Below, in pieces: positions 35,078-43,707 of a stretch of 64,000 bases of DNA. Source of the DNA: Sphingobacteriaceae bacterium UBA6709 (GTDB taxonomy: Bacteria > Bacteroidota > Bacteroidia > Sphingobacteriales > Sphingobacteriaceae); the NCBI GenBank assembly GCA_002454425.1, contig DKIV01000043.1, positions 64,323 to 128,322 of the forward strand. The letters run 5' to 3'. Under the pieces are notes generated by a model. That model did no database searches. It saw nothing but the letters and a program-made list of their open reading frames with translations, and was not told the DNA's origin. Position 1 is the stretch's first letter, and the number at the start of each line of letters is the position of its first letter. The position numbers and the translations under genes were made by a program.

Positions 35078-35614
35078 TCAAGTAGACAGTTTAAGTTTTG
35101 CGAAAAAGTCCCACAACGCGATGCCTGCAGATACTACCACATTGAAAGAGTGTTTTGTGCCAAACTGAGGAATCTCCAGGCATACATCGATAAGCGCCAT
35201 AGCTTCCTCCGACACGCCATTCACCTCATTTCCCAGAATCAGAGCGTAATGTTCGTTCGGGATGGGCTGAAATTCGTTCAGCATCGTGCTGCCCTCAGCT
35301 TGCTCCAGAGCCACCAGGATGTATCCCTTGCTCTTAAGATCTAACAATATTGTAGTAATGTCAGGCACATGCTGCCATGCTACCGATTGGGTAGCACCAA
35401 GTGCTGTCTTTTCAATTTCGCGGTGTGGAGGTTGCCCGGTAATACCGCAAAGTGCGAGGCTCTCAACGGCAAAGCCGTCAGCAGTTCTAAAGATGGAGCC
35501 TACATTATGCAAGCTCCGTACGCTGTCCAGCACCACTACAAGCGGAAGTTTCTCCTGTTCTTTAAACTCATCCACGCTCACCCGGTTAAGTTCTTCCAGC
35601 TTCAGTTTACGCAT
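35078..35614 (-). CDS. TrmH/SpoU-family RNA 2-prime-O-methyltransferase
   Basis: A 178-residue SPOUT methyltransferase. Motif 1 is VLDSVRSLHNVGSIFRTAD (near 30-48), motif 2 is ALILGNEVNGVSEEA (near 128) and motif 3 is IPQFGTKHSFNVVVSAGIAL (near 150-169). The knot-forming sequence is complete. The compact size without an N-terminal RNA-binding domain fits tRNA-type TrmH/TrmL enzymes more than RlmB, but the target nucleotide cannot be set. It lies 10 bases downstream of galactokinase on the same strand. Confidence 0.9.
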   Translation of the reverse strand: MRKLKLEELNRVSVDEFKEQEKLPLVVVLDSVRSLHNVGSIFRTADGFAVESLALCGITGQPPHREIEKTALGATQSVAWQHVPDITTILLDLKSKGYILVALEQAEGSTMLNEFQPIPNEHYALILGNEVNGVSEEAMALIDVCLEIPQFGTKHSFNVVVSAGIALWDFFAKLKLST

Positions 35615-35624
35615 ATCTTATAAG

Positions 35625-36782
35625 TTAAATAGTTGCCGAGCCTACGCCACGTCCAGGTACTGAACTATATACTGAGGGGGCATAGCCTATCTTGGCCGTA
35701 TAAAAATCTTCAATCTCTTTGCTAAAGGTGTCAAACTTATCTTTTTTCACAAGAGCTATGGCACATCCACCAAAACCGGCACCCGTCATTCTAGCTCCCG
35801 TAACGCCCTCAAATCCTTTGCAGAAATCAACAATGGTATCAAGTTCAACGCCCGAGACTTCATACAAATGCTGCAAGGAATCATGAGATGCAAACATCAG
35901 CTTCCCGAAGTCATCAATGCGGTTTTCATCCAGAGCTATGGCAGCATGCAATACGCGATCATTCTCTTCAACCACGTGTTTAGCACGATTACGAACAACC
36001 TCATCATTGATAAGATTCGCATTAGCAGCAAATGTAGCACCGTCAATGTCGCAAAGATTTTGAATGTCCAGCTTACGCTGAAGGGCCTTCAGTGCCTGTT
36101 GACACTCCGCAACACGTTCGTTATATTTCGATTCAGTGAGCTTGCGTGGTTTATTGGTATTGATGATTGCCAGGTAATGGTCGCCAAGATCACATTCTAC
36201 CGCCTGGTAGTTAAGAGTATCGCAGTTAAGCTTAAGTGCTTTATTTTCTTCTCCAAAGGCAACGGCAAACTGATCCATAATACCGGAGTTCACGCCTATG
36301 AATTCATTTTCGACCCGCTTTGAAAGCTTTACAAGATCAAGCTTATTGAAACCGGCGTCAAAAAGATCGTTCAAGGCGTAGGCTGTGACAACCTCAATAG
36401 ATGCCGAAGATGAAAGGCTTGCTCCGATAGGTAAATTACCGAAATAGAGAAGATCAAGGCCCTTGATCTCTTTGCCTGCAGCTAGGAAGTGATGGATAAC
36501 ACCCAGTGGATAATTAAACCACTCTTTACCTGTTTTCTCATACGCCGGCTGCATTGGAATTTCCAGGCTTTCATCAAAGTTGACACTACGGAAGCGGAAG
36601 TCTCCATTTGGATTTTCAGCTACAAGAAGATAGGTTCCCATGGTAATAGCGCAAGGCATCACCAACCCACCATTGTAATCAATATGTTCACCGATCAGAT
36701 TTACGCGTCCCGGTGCAAAAAATATATTCTGGCATGGCTGCCCGAAGAATTCCTGAAATTGTTGTTTTAGGTTATTGAGCAT
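35625..36782 (-). CDS. galK: Galactokinase
   Basis: GHMP-family kinase that phosphorylates galactose to galactose 1-phosphate. It has about 385 residues, the usual length. Visible motifs are GRVNLIGEHIDYNGGLVMP near the N-terminus (galactose-binding signature), LPIGASLSSSASIEV (ATP loop near 113-127), and GARMTGAGFGGCAIALV (near 330). Other Leloir genes are not in the window. The ATG at 36782 is the family-like start, and an upstream frame extension is not conserved. An imperfect LacI-type site (36784-36802) touches the start codon. Confidence 0.95.
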   Translation of the reverse strand: MLNNLKQQFQEFFGQPCQNIFFAPGRVNLIGEHIDYNGGLVMPCAITMGTYLLVAENPNGDFRFRSVNFDESLEIPMQPAYEKTGKEWFNYPLGVIHHFLAAGKEIKGLDLLYFGNLPIGASLSSSASIEVVTAYALNDLFDAGFNKLDLVKLSKRVENEFIGVNSGIMDQFAVAFGEENKALKLNCDTLNYQAVECDLGDHYLAIINTNKPRKLTESKYNERVAECQQALKALQRKLDIQNLCDIDGATFAANANLINDEVVRNRAKHVVEENDRVLHAAIALDENRIDDFGKLMFASHDSLQHLYEVSGVELDTIVDFCKGFEGVTGARMTGAGFGGCAIALVKKDKFDTFSKEIEDFYTAKIGYAPSVYSSVPGRGVGSATI

Positions 36783-36783
36783 T

Positions 36784-36802
36784 GTATTAACGTTTTGCCA
36801 AA
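36784..36802 (-). promoter_or_regulatory. Possible LacI-type operator at galK
   Basis: On the minus strand TTTGGCAAAACGTTAATAC lies immediately before the galK ATG. It shares TTTG and AAAACGTT with the site at 46127. One copy only, so weak. Confidence 0.3.
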
Positions 36803-36889
36803 TATAATAATATCTAACTATTGGCATAACGCAGGCTTACATATCTTAAGGCGATATTGACGACGCGTCAGACGCCAGAGTGCCTCTGC

Positions 36890-37900
36890 CTAAGACCGGC
36901 GAAGAGACGATGCTCTTGTAACCAGAATAGGCTCAAGAATCAACCGTTGATGGGGAGCCTGATCACCAATGTTTTGAAGGAAAAGATTGGCTGCCTCTTT
37001 GCCCATTAAAATTGTTTGCTGATCTATGGTCGAAAGTCCAGGACTTACAAGACTGCCGAACGCTTCATTTGCGAACCCTATAACCCCCACCTCTTCGGGT
37101 ACCCGAATGTTGAGCTCCCGAAGTTGCTCAAGCACGCCCATGGCGGTATAGTCTTCAAGCGCGAAAACGGCGTCAAAATGCTCTCCCCTCATGTGGAAGT
37201 CGTTGATTACATCTTTTCCAAATTGCCCCGAGAAGTCGCCTTTCACCACAAGTTCTTCATCTACGGGTATTCCATAATGAAGTAAAGCATCCATGTATCC
37301 GCGCAGGCGCTCCCTGAAAATAGTTATATCTTTTGATGAGGTAATGTGCATTATTCTTCTGAATCCCTGCTTTATAAGATGTTCAGTGGCGATAAATCCG
37401 CCCTTGTAATCGTCGATAGTGACAGAGGGAACACTGAGTTCAGGAAGATGGCGGTCAAAGAATACCAGAGGCGTCTTACGATCTACGACCTCGCTGAAAC
37501 TCGCAGCGCTGTCAGTCTCGGTAGAGATGGAGGCGATGATTCCGTCAACGCGGGAATTCAGGAAGGTTGTAATACCCTTGGCTTCCTGATTTTTTGATTC
37601 ATGCGACTGATATAGCAAAACAGTATAGCCATTGGCGTTCATTATTTCTTCAATTCCGGATACTACGGAACTGAAAAAGGATACCTTCAGACTGGGTACG
37701 ATGATGCCTATAGTATTGGTGCGCCCGGAGCGCAAAGAAGACGCTATTTTATTTTGCCGGTAACCAAGGCGGTCGGCGGTTTCGCGTACCGCTTTCTTCG
37801 TAGCGGCACTGATGCCGGGATGATCGTTCAGCGCTCTTGCTACGCTTGAAAAAGTAATGTTTAGTTCTTTGGCAATATCAAGAATGGTAACTTTTTTCAT
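36890..37900 (-). CDS. LacI-family transcriptional regulator of the xylose locus
   Basis: A 336-residue repressor. The N-terminal helix-turn-helix (VTILDIAKELNITFSSVARAL and ARALNDHPGISAATKKAV) has LacI-type hinge residues. A periplasmic-binding-protein-like sugar domain follows (about 60-336; TNTIGIIVPSLKVSFFSSVV and VGVIGFANEAFGSLVSPGLS). It is divergent from xylB-xylA with a 234-base shared intergenic region that contains two copies of TGCAAACGTTGGC. This arrangement makes it the likely xylose-responsive repressor (XylR-like), but the inducer is inferred from context only. Confidence 0.9.
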   Translation of the reverse strand: MKKVTILDIAKELNITFSSVARALNDHPGISAATKKAVRETADRLGYRQNKIASSLRSGRTNTIGIIVPSLKVSFFSSVVSGIEEIMNANGYTVLLYQSHESKNQEAKGITTFLNSRVDGIIASISTETDSAASFSEVVDRKTPLVFFDRHLPELSVPSVTIDDYKGGFIATEHLIKQGFRRIMHITSSKDITIFRERLRGYMDALLHYGIPVDEELVVKGDFSGQFGKDVINDFHMRGEHFDAVFALEDYTAMGVLEQLRELNIRVPEEVGVIGFANEAFGSLVSPGLSTIDQQTILMGKEAANLFLQNIGDQAPHQRLILEPILVTRASSLRRS

Positions 37901-37971
37901 TTCTTCGAACGCTGATAAGAAGGCTCTAACTCCTCTGTTTTGTTCAAAAGTAATAAAAAATCTTCGGCTAC

Positions 37972-37988
37972 TTGCAAACGTTGGCCAA
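37972..37988. promoter_or_regulatory. LacI-type operator, regulator-proximal copy
   Basis: TTGCAAACGTTGGCCAA is a near-palindrome centred on CG, as usual for LacI-family operators. It shares the 13-mer TGCAAACGTTGGC with the second copy 85 bases downstream and lies near the repressor promoter. Confidence 0.6.
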
Positions 37989-38056
37989 GATGGACATCAA
38001 CAGAAGGTATCTTTTAAAAAAATATTTTCCATTAATAAATAATTATCAATACCTTG

Positions 38057-38072
38057 GTGCAAACGTTGGCAC
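38057..38072. promoter_or_regulatory. LacI-type operator, xylB-proximal copy
   Basis: GTGCAAACGTTGGCAC is palindromic except for one position in each half. It lies 63 bases before xylB. Two copies of the site in one divergent region would allow looping or dual repression. Confidence 0.65.
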
Positions 38073-38134
38073 AGCTTATAGCCAGTTGCTTGTCGACGTA
38101 TATAAAATAACCTAACAATAAACGACAACGATAT

Positions 38135-39610
38135 ATGTTATTACTTGGAATAGACGTTGGAACCTCATCAATAAAAGTCTCCGTAGTTGACGCCGCTAGT
38201 CGGCAAGCCGTCGCCAGCGCGCAGTATCCCGACACAGAATCAGAAATAAAGAGCTTGCGTTCCGGCTGGGCCGAGCAGTCGCCAGCTATGTGGTGGGAGC
38301 ATGTTCAGCGAGCCATTCTCAAAGCAAATGCGCTTGGTGCCTATAATCCGCATGACATCGCTGCTATCGGGATCGCCTATCAGATGCACGGCCTGGTGGT
38401 AGTAGACAAACAGGAACGTGTCTTGCGCGACTCCATAATCTGGTGCGATAGCCGGGCCGTAGAGATAGGCAATGAAGCATTTCTTGGATTAGGTCCGGAG
38501 CACGCGCTTTCGCACCTGCTCAATTCACCGGGTAATTTCACAGCATCGAAGCTGGCCTGGGTAAAGCAGCACGAACCTGAAGTATTCAGTAAAATAGATA
38601 AGGTGATGTTGCCTGGCGACTATATTGCCATGTGTCTGACCGGCGAGCTTACCTGTAGCGCATCTTCCTTATCCGAAGGAATTTTTTGGGATTTCCAACG
38701 TCAGGAGCTTTCCAGCGATATATTGCGGCAGTACGGTTTCAGTCGCGACCTGTTTCCCAGGATACTACCGGTATTCGCTTCGCACGGTCAACTGCGGGGA
38801 TCGACGGCGGCACTTCTGGGACTTAAAAGCGGCATTCCTGTGAGTTATAAGTCAGGTGATCAGCCTAATAACGCATTATCATTAAACGTACTTAAGCCTG
38901 GAGAGGTTGCGGCCACCGCAGGTACTTCCGGGGTGATTTATGGAATCAGCGATACCCTTGCTTATGATAAGGCGTCACGTGTAAATACTTTCGCACATGT
39001 AAACTACACCAAAGAGGACCAGCGCTTGGGGATACTGCTTTGCATTAACGGAACGGGTATTCTTAATCGTTGGATGCGCGATAATATAGGAGGAGCAAGG
39101 AGCTATGCCGAAGTCAACAGCCTCGCCGCTACGGTAGCTGTCGGTGCCGAAGGCTTGCGCGTCTTACCCTTTGGCAATGGCGCTGAGCGTATGTTAAACA
39201 ACAAGATTATCGGAGCACAAATACTTAATGTCGATCTGAATATTCACAATACCGCTCATCTATTTCGTGCCGCGCAGGAAGGCATCGCCTGTTCTTTCCG
39301 CTACGGGCTCGACATTATCAGGCAGAACGGTATGAATCCATCCGTAATAAGAGTTGGACGCGCGAACTTGTTCCTCAGTCCGCTCTTCACGCAGGCATTC
39401 GTCAATACCACGGGCGTTCCTGTCGAGTTCTACAGCAACGATGGTAGTGTAGGCGCCGCGATCGGTGCCGGTATCGGTGCCCGGATCTTCAGCAGTGAAG
39501 AGGAGGCTTTCGATAACATGAAGGCTCAAGAGCTTGTAGAACCCACGATGGCTACTCAATACGATGAGCTTTACCAAAGTTGGAAATCATGCCTACAGAA
39601 ATTTCTATAA
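38135..39610 (+). CDS. xylB: Xylulokinase
   Basis: FGGY kinase that phosphorylates D-xylulose to xylulose 5-phosphate. The 491-residue length is typical for XylB and shorter than AraB. The N-terminal LLLGIDVGTSSIKVSVVDA and the xylulokinase features IAYQMHGLVVVDKQE and IIWCDSRAVEIG are visible. The catalytic Asp lies in YKSGDQPNNALSLNV (near 247), and ATAGTSGVIYG follows. It is first in an xylB-xylA operon, with xylA 33 bases downstream, behind two candidate operators. Confidence 0.95.
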   Translation: MLLLGIDVGTSSIKVSVVDAASRQAVASAQYPDTESEIKSLRSGWAEQSPAMWWEHVQRAILKANALGAYNPHDIAAIGIAYQMHGLVVVDKQERVLRDSIIWCDSRAVEIGNEAFLGLGPEHALSHLLNSPGNFTASKLAWVKQHEPEVFSKIDKVMLPGDYIAMCLTGELTCSASSLSEGIFWDFQRQELSSDILRQYGFSRDLFPRILPVFASHGQLRGSTAALLGLKSGIPVSYKSGDQPNNALSLNVLKPGEVAATAGTSGVIYGISDTLAYDKASRVNTFAHVNYTKEDQRLGILLCINGTGILNRWMRDNIGGARSYAEVNSLAATVAVGAEGLRVLPFGNGAERMLNNKIIGAQILNVDLNIHNTAHLFRAAQEGIACSFRYGLDIIRQNGMNPSVIRVGRANLFLSPLFTQAFVNTTGVPVEFYSNDGSVGAAIGAGIGARIFSSEEEAFDNMKAQELVEPTMATQYDELYQSWKSCLQKFL

Positions 39611-39643
39611 TACAGACATAAACAATTCAATTTATTAAACACT

Positions 39644-40975
39644 ATGGCAAATGTTATCACCGGTGAAACTGAGTTTTTCAAAGGTATTTCACAGATTAAA
39701 TATGAGGGAACTACATCCGACAATCCGCTGGCATTCCGCTGGTACGATGAGAATAAAGTGGTTGCCGGAAAAACGTTAAAAGAGCATTTTCGTTTCGCTT
39801 GCGCCTATTGGCATTCTTTCTGCGGAAATGGTGCCGATCCTTTTGGTGGCCCTTCGCACGTTTTTCCCTGGGATAAAAATGCAGACGCTGTGGCGCGCGC
39901 CAAGGATAAGATGGATGCCGCTTTTGAGTTTATCACTAAAATGGGTCTCCCATATTATTGCTTTCACGATGTCGATCTTGTTGATTATACCAACGACGTT
40001 ACGGAAAACGAACGCCGTCTGCAAGCTATTGTCGAGTATGCGAAGCAAAAGCAAGCTGACAGCGGCGTGAAGCTCCTTTGGGGTACCGCAAACGTGTTCA
40101 GCAATCCTCGCTATATGAATGGCGCTTCGACAAACCCCGACTTCCACGTGCTGGCGCATGCCGCAACGCAGGTGAAGGGAGCTCTCGATGCTACCATCGC
40201 TTTGGGAGGCGAAAATTACGTGTTCTGGGGAGGCCGCGAAGGATATATGACCTTACTGAATACCGATATGAAGCGCGAACAGGAGCACCTTGCCCGTTTC
40301 CTGCATACGGCAAAAGATTATGCCCGTGCAAATGGCTTTAAGGGAACCTTCTTTATCGAACCCAAGCCTTGCGAACCTACCAAACATCAGTATGATTACG
40401 ACGCAGCGACAGTAATAGGCTTCCTTCGTCAGTATGATCTGCTTGGCGACTTTAAGCTAAACCTCGAAGTTAACCATGCTACGCTGGCAGGCCATACTTT
40501 CCAGCATGAAATGCAGGTGGCTGCAGATGCCGGACTTCTTGGATCCATGGATGCCAACCGCGGCGACTATCAGAATGGCTGGGATACCGATCAGTTCCCT
40601 AACAACGTAGGCGAGCTTACCGAGTGTATGTTAGTGTTCCTGCAATCCGGAGGCCTGCAAGGTGGCGGTATCAACTTCGACGCTAAGATTCGCCGTAACT
40701 CTACCGATATGGAAGATCTTTTCCATGCCCATATCGGTGGTATGGATACCTTCGCCCGCGCCCTCATCGTTGCGGATAAGGTGCTCACCCAATCTGACTA
40801 TCTGCAATTCCGTGAAGATCGCTACGCGTCTTTCGATACCGGAAAAGGGCAGGAGTTTGAACAAGGCAAGCTAAGCCTGGAAGATTTACGCGCGTATGCC
40901 ATTGAGCAGGGCGAGCCCGCAGCGAAAAGCGGTCGTCAGGAATATCTTGAAAATCTAATTAACAGGTATTTATAA
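39644..40975 (+). CDS. xylA: Xylose isomerase
   Basis: Interconverts D-xylose and D-xylulose. The 443-residue protein is of the longer class II type. Key segments are [13 protein letters not shown] with the catalytic His (near 105), [19 protein letters not shown] (about 188-206), [17 protein letters not shown] with a metal-binding Glu (near 235), [18 protein letters not shown] (near 268-285) and [18 protein letters not shown] with metal-binding Asp residues. All expected metal ligands are present. It is followed by a strong terminator. Confidence 0.97.
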   Translation: MANVITGETEFFKGISQIKYEGTTSDNPLAFRWYDENKVVAGKTLKEHFRFACAYWHSFCGNGADPFGGPSHVFPWDKNADAVARAKDKMDAAFEFITKMGLPYYCFHDVDLVDYTNDVTENERRLQAIVEYAKQKQADSGVKLLWGTANVFSNPRYMNGASTNPDFHVLAHAATQVKGALDATIALGGENYVFWGGREGYMTLLNTDMKREQEHLARFLHTAKDYARANGFKGTFFIEPKPCEPTKHQYDYDAATVIGFLRQYDLLGDFKLNLEVNHATLAGHTFQHEMQVAADAGLLGSMDANRGDYQNGWDTDQFPNNVGELTECMLVFLQSGGLQGGGINFDAKIRRNSTDMEDLFHAHIGGMDTFARALIVADKVLTQSDYLQFREDRYASFDTGKGQEFEQGKLSLEDLRAYAIEQGEPAAKSGRQEYLENLINRYL

Positions 40976-41024
40976 ATACCACTGTATCCGGTCTGGCATA
41001 TACATGCCAGCCGATGCTCCAATG

Positions 41025-41069
41025 AACAGCAAAAGACGGAATGCTTTGAGTATTTCGTCTTTTGCTGTT
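41025..41069 (+). terminator. Terminator of the xylB-xylA operon
   Basis: AACAGCAAAAGACG/CGTCTTTTGCTGTT is a perfect 14-bp inverted repeat. The T-rich descending arm supplies the tail. Confidence 0.75.
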
Positions 41070-41087
41070 TATGAGTGGTTGGAACTA

Positions 41088-41105
41088 TTTGCTAAACCGT
41101 TTTTC
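41088..41105 (+). promoter_or_regulatory. Candidate operator upstream of the GH125 gene
   Basis: TTTGCTAAACCGTTTTTC lies 20 bases before the GH125 start codon. It matches TTTGCTAAAACGTTTTAA at 46127, upstream of the ROK-kinase gene, except for one core base and the last two positions. It is probably bound by the LacI regulator encoded at 42653. Confidence 0.5.
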
Positions 41106-41125
41106 TTTCATTATATTTAGCCTAT

Positions 41126-42550
41126 ATGAACAGAAGGAATTTTATAAGGAGCTCCGGAGTGCTTGGGGCCTCTTATCTCGTAGCCAATAATATTGCCTTT
41201 GCCATGCCCGACTCATTTCCTGTAGTGCGCCTAGCTAAAGAAAAGCGACGCTTCACCAGTGTCGCGGTAGAAAAAGCCATCGCTGAATTTCGGCGTAACG
41301 TAAAAGATCCGCAGTTAGCCTGGCTCTTTGAAAACTGTTTCCCCAATACCCTTGATACTACCGTGTTTCATGAGATGAAAAATGGTAAACCTGATACCTA
41401 CGTCATCACTGGAGATATTGATGCCATGTGGATGCGCGACAGCAGCGCGCAGGTATGGCCTTACATGCAGTTCGTGGCGCAGGATAAAGCCCTTCAGCAT
41501 CTGATTGCCGGCGTCATCAATCGCCAGACAACATATATATTAAAAGATCCCTACGCTAACGCCTTTTACCATGACGCTGACAAGAAAGGAGAGTGGGCTA
41601 GCGATCATACCAAAATGCTGCCCGGGGTGCACGAGCGCAAGTGGGAGATCGACTCCCTGTGTTATCCTATCCGGCTGGCTTTTCATTATTGGAAGAGTAC
41701 CGGGGATGTAAGCCCCTTCGACAGCTCCTGGCAGGAAGCCATAAAGCTTATACTAAAAACCTTCCGGGAGCAGCAACGTAAAGAAAATAAAGGGCCATAT
41801 ACCTTCCAGCGCGATACGCCAAAGGCTACCGACACGCAACCCATGGCTGGCTACGGCTTTCCTGTGAAGCCCGTGGGACTTATCTGTTCGGCCTTTCGCC
41901 CCAGCGACGATGCTACCCTGTACCAGTTTCTCATTCCGTCAAACTTCTTCGCCGTCGTAAGCTTGCGCGAGGCTGCGGAGATGATGCAAGTCATCATAAA
42001 AGATCAGGCAACTGCCGACGCTCTAAAAGCGCTGGCTTCTGAAGTTGAAGGAGCATTACGCCAATACGCCAGAGGAACACATAAAACGTATGGTGAAGTG
42101 TTCGCCTTTGAGGTTGATGGCTATGGCAATCAGCTATTCATGGACGATGCCAATGTGCCGAGCTTGATGTCGCTGCCTTACCTTGGAGCGCTATCGCCCT
42201 CAGACGTCACTTACCAGAATACCCGCAAGTTGATCTGGTCCGCGGACAACCCTTATTTCTATAAAGGGAAAGCAGGAGAGGGTATGGGTGGTCCCCATGT
42301 AGAAAAAGATGATATGATCTGGCCTATGAGCATCATCATGCGCGGACTTACCAGCACCAGCGATGAGGAAATTCGCGCCGCGATAGTAACGCTTGCCAAT
42401 TCGCATGGTGGCACAGGCTTCATGCACGAGACATTCCATAAGGACGATCCCACACAGTTTACGCGTTCCTGGTTTGCATGGGCTAATACGCTGTTTGGAG
42501 AATTTTTATGGAAAACATATAAGGAGAAGCCTTATTTGTTGCGTAAATAG
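41126..42550 (+). CDS. GH125 exo-alpha-1,6-mannosidase
   Basis: A 474-residue metal-independent alpha-mannosidase (GH125, formerly DUF1237). The N-terminus NRRNFIRSSGVLGASYLVAN has a twin-arginine signal (RRNFIR), so the enzyme is probably folded in the cytoplasm and sent to the periplasm. GH125 signatures include ITGDIDAMWMRDSSAQVWPY (about 92-111), ERKWEIDSLCYPIRLAFHYW (about 172-191), SLMSLPYLG and MGGPHVEKDDMIWPMSIIMRG. It trims alpha-1,6-mannose from N-glycans or mannans and should work with the two GH92 enzymes of the same locus. Confidence 0.93.
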   Translation: MNRRNFIRSSGVLGASYLVANNIAFAMPDSFPVVRLAKEKRRFTSVAVEKAIAEFRRNVKDPQLAWLFENCFPNTLDTTVFHEMKNGKPDTYVITGDIDAMWMRDSSAQVWPYMQFVAQDKALQHLIAGVINRQTTYILKDPYANAFYHDADKKGEWASDHTKMLPGVHERKWEIDSLCYPIRLAFHYWKSTGDVSPFDSSWQEAIKLILKTFREQQRKENKGPYTFQRDTPKATDTQPMAGYGFPVKPVGLICSAFRPSDDATLYQFLIPSNFFAVVSLREAAEMMQVIIKDQATADALKALASEVEGALRQYARGTHKTYGEVFAFEVDGYGNQLFMDDANVPSLMSLPYLGALSPSDVTYQNTRKLIWSADNPYFYKGKAGEGMGGPHVEKDDMIWPMSIIMRGLTSTSDEEIRAAIVTLANSHGGTGFMHETFHKDDPTQFTRSWFAWANTLFGEFLWKTYKEKPYLLRK

Positions 42551-42591
42551 CAATATTTCATCTTTTATCTTATATTAGTTTTCTAAGAAAG

Positions 42592-42625
42592 GCGTTAATG
42601 GCAGCACCCAGTGCTCTATTAACGC
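42592..42625. other. Two-tier hairpin between GH125 and LacI genes
   Basis: Outer arms GCGTTAAT/ATTAACGC (perfect 8 bp) enclose AGCAC/GTGCT (perfect 5 bp). No T run follows, so it may be an operator or RNA structure and not a terminator. It lies 28 bases before the GTG start of the LacI gene. Confidence 0.5.
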
Positions 42626-42652
42626 TTAGCATTTACCTGTATCATAATTCAA

Positions 42653-43678
42653 GTGAAGAAAAAATTATCCATTAGTGATATTGCAAGGAGCCTAAACATT
42701 TCAGTTACCACAGTATCATTTATCCTGAACGGCAAGGCGCAGGAGAAACGAATCTCTGACGAGCTTGTAAAGCGCGTTCAAACATTTATTGACGAAGTAG
42801 GCTATAAGCCCGATTCCCTGGCTCGCAGTCTCCGCACCGGCAAGTCAAATATTATCGGATTGCTTGTTGAAGATATTTCAAATCCTTTCTTTGCCGGCAT
42901 TGCCCGCCAGATTGAGGACAACGCCTATCGTAAGGGCTACAAGATCCTCTATAGCAGCACAGACAACGACTTAGAGAAAACACGCGAACTTATACAGATG
43001 TTCCGTGATCGCCACGTCGATGGCTACATTATCGCTGCACCGCAAGGGCTCGAGGCTGAACTCAACGCGCTTATTGAAGCTGGCAGGCCAGTGGTATTAT
43101 TTGACCGTACCGTAGAGGGCGTTGATACTGATTACGTGGGTATCGACAATTATCGCAGCACTGCCGAGGCGGTACAGATGCTCATAGGTCAGGGATTTAA
43201 AAAGATAGGCATGATCTCGCTAGCCTCTACCCAGTCGCAGATGAAGGACCGCCGTCAGGGATATATCGATGCCCTTGCAGAGCATAAGCTTCCTGAACAT
43301 CTTCTGGAAATTCCATTTACGGAAAATGGCGAGGAAATCTCCGCGGCTATAGATCAATATCTTGACAGCGTAAATATCGACGCCTTATTGTTCGCCACCA
43401 ACTACCTGGCCGTAAACGGTCTGCGTGCCATCTATCGTCGTAACATTGCCATCCCAAAAGAACTGGCGGTGGTTGCTTTCGATGATAACGATGTGTTCGA
43501 GCTTAGCAATCCTTCAATTACAGCCATAACACAGCCGGTGGCTGATATCGCGCTGGCAAGCATTTCGATGCTTCTTGAGCGTCTGACCTCACCACGTCGC
43601 GATAAGGCGAAAGAATCTCAAACAGAAATACTGAATACCAGTCTCAAAATCCGGCGGTCTACCGGCGGAACTGAATAA
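42653..43678 (+). CDS. LacI-family transcriptional regulator of the mannosidase locus
   Basis: A 341-residue regulator with an N-terminal helix-turn-helix (LSISDIARSLNISVTTVSFIL) and a sugar-binding domain (SNIIGLLVEDISNPFFAGIA to LAVVAFDDNDVFELSNPSIT). The start is GTG at 42653, which begins exactly at the conserved KKKLSISDIA. It is flanked by GH125 and GH92, and operator-like TTTGCTAAA(A/C)CGTTTT sites lie upstream of the GH125 and ROK genes. It probably responds to mannose or a mannoside, but the effector is inferred. Confidence 0.9.
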   Translation: MKKKLSISDIARSLNISVTTVSFILNGKAQEKRISDELVKRVQTFIDEVGYKPDSLARSLRTGKSNIIGLLVEDISNPFFAGIARQIEDNAYRKGYKILYSSTDNDLEKTRELIQMFRDRHVDGYIIAAPQGLEAELNALIEAGRPVVLFDRTVEGVDTDYVGIDNYRSTAEAVQMLIGQGFKKIGMISLASTQSQMKDRRQGYIDALAEHKLPEHLLEIPFTENGEEISAAIDQYLDSVNIDALLFATNYLAVNGLRAIYRRNIAIPKELAVVAFDDNDVFELSNPSITAITQPVADIALASISMLLERLTSPRRDKAKESQTEILNTSLKIRRSTGGTE

Positions 43679-43707
43679 TTTATTTTTACAAAAAAGCATA
43701 TTAAAGT

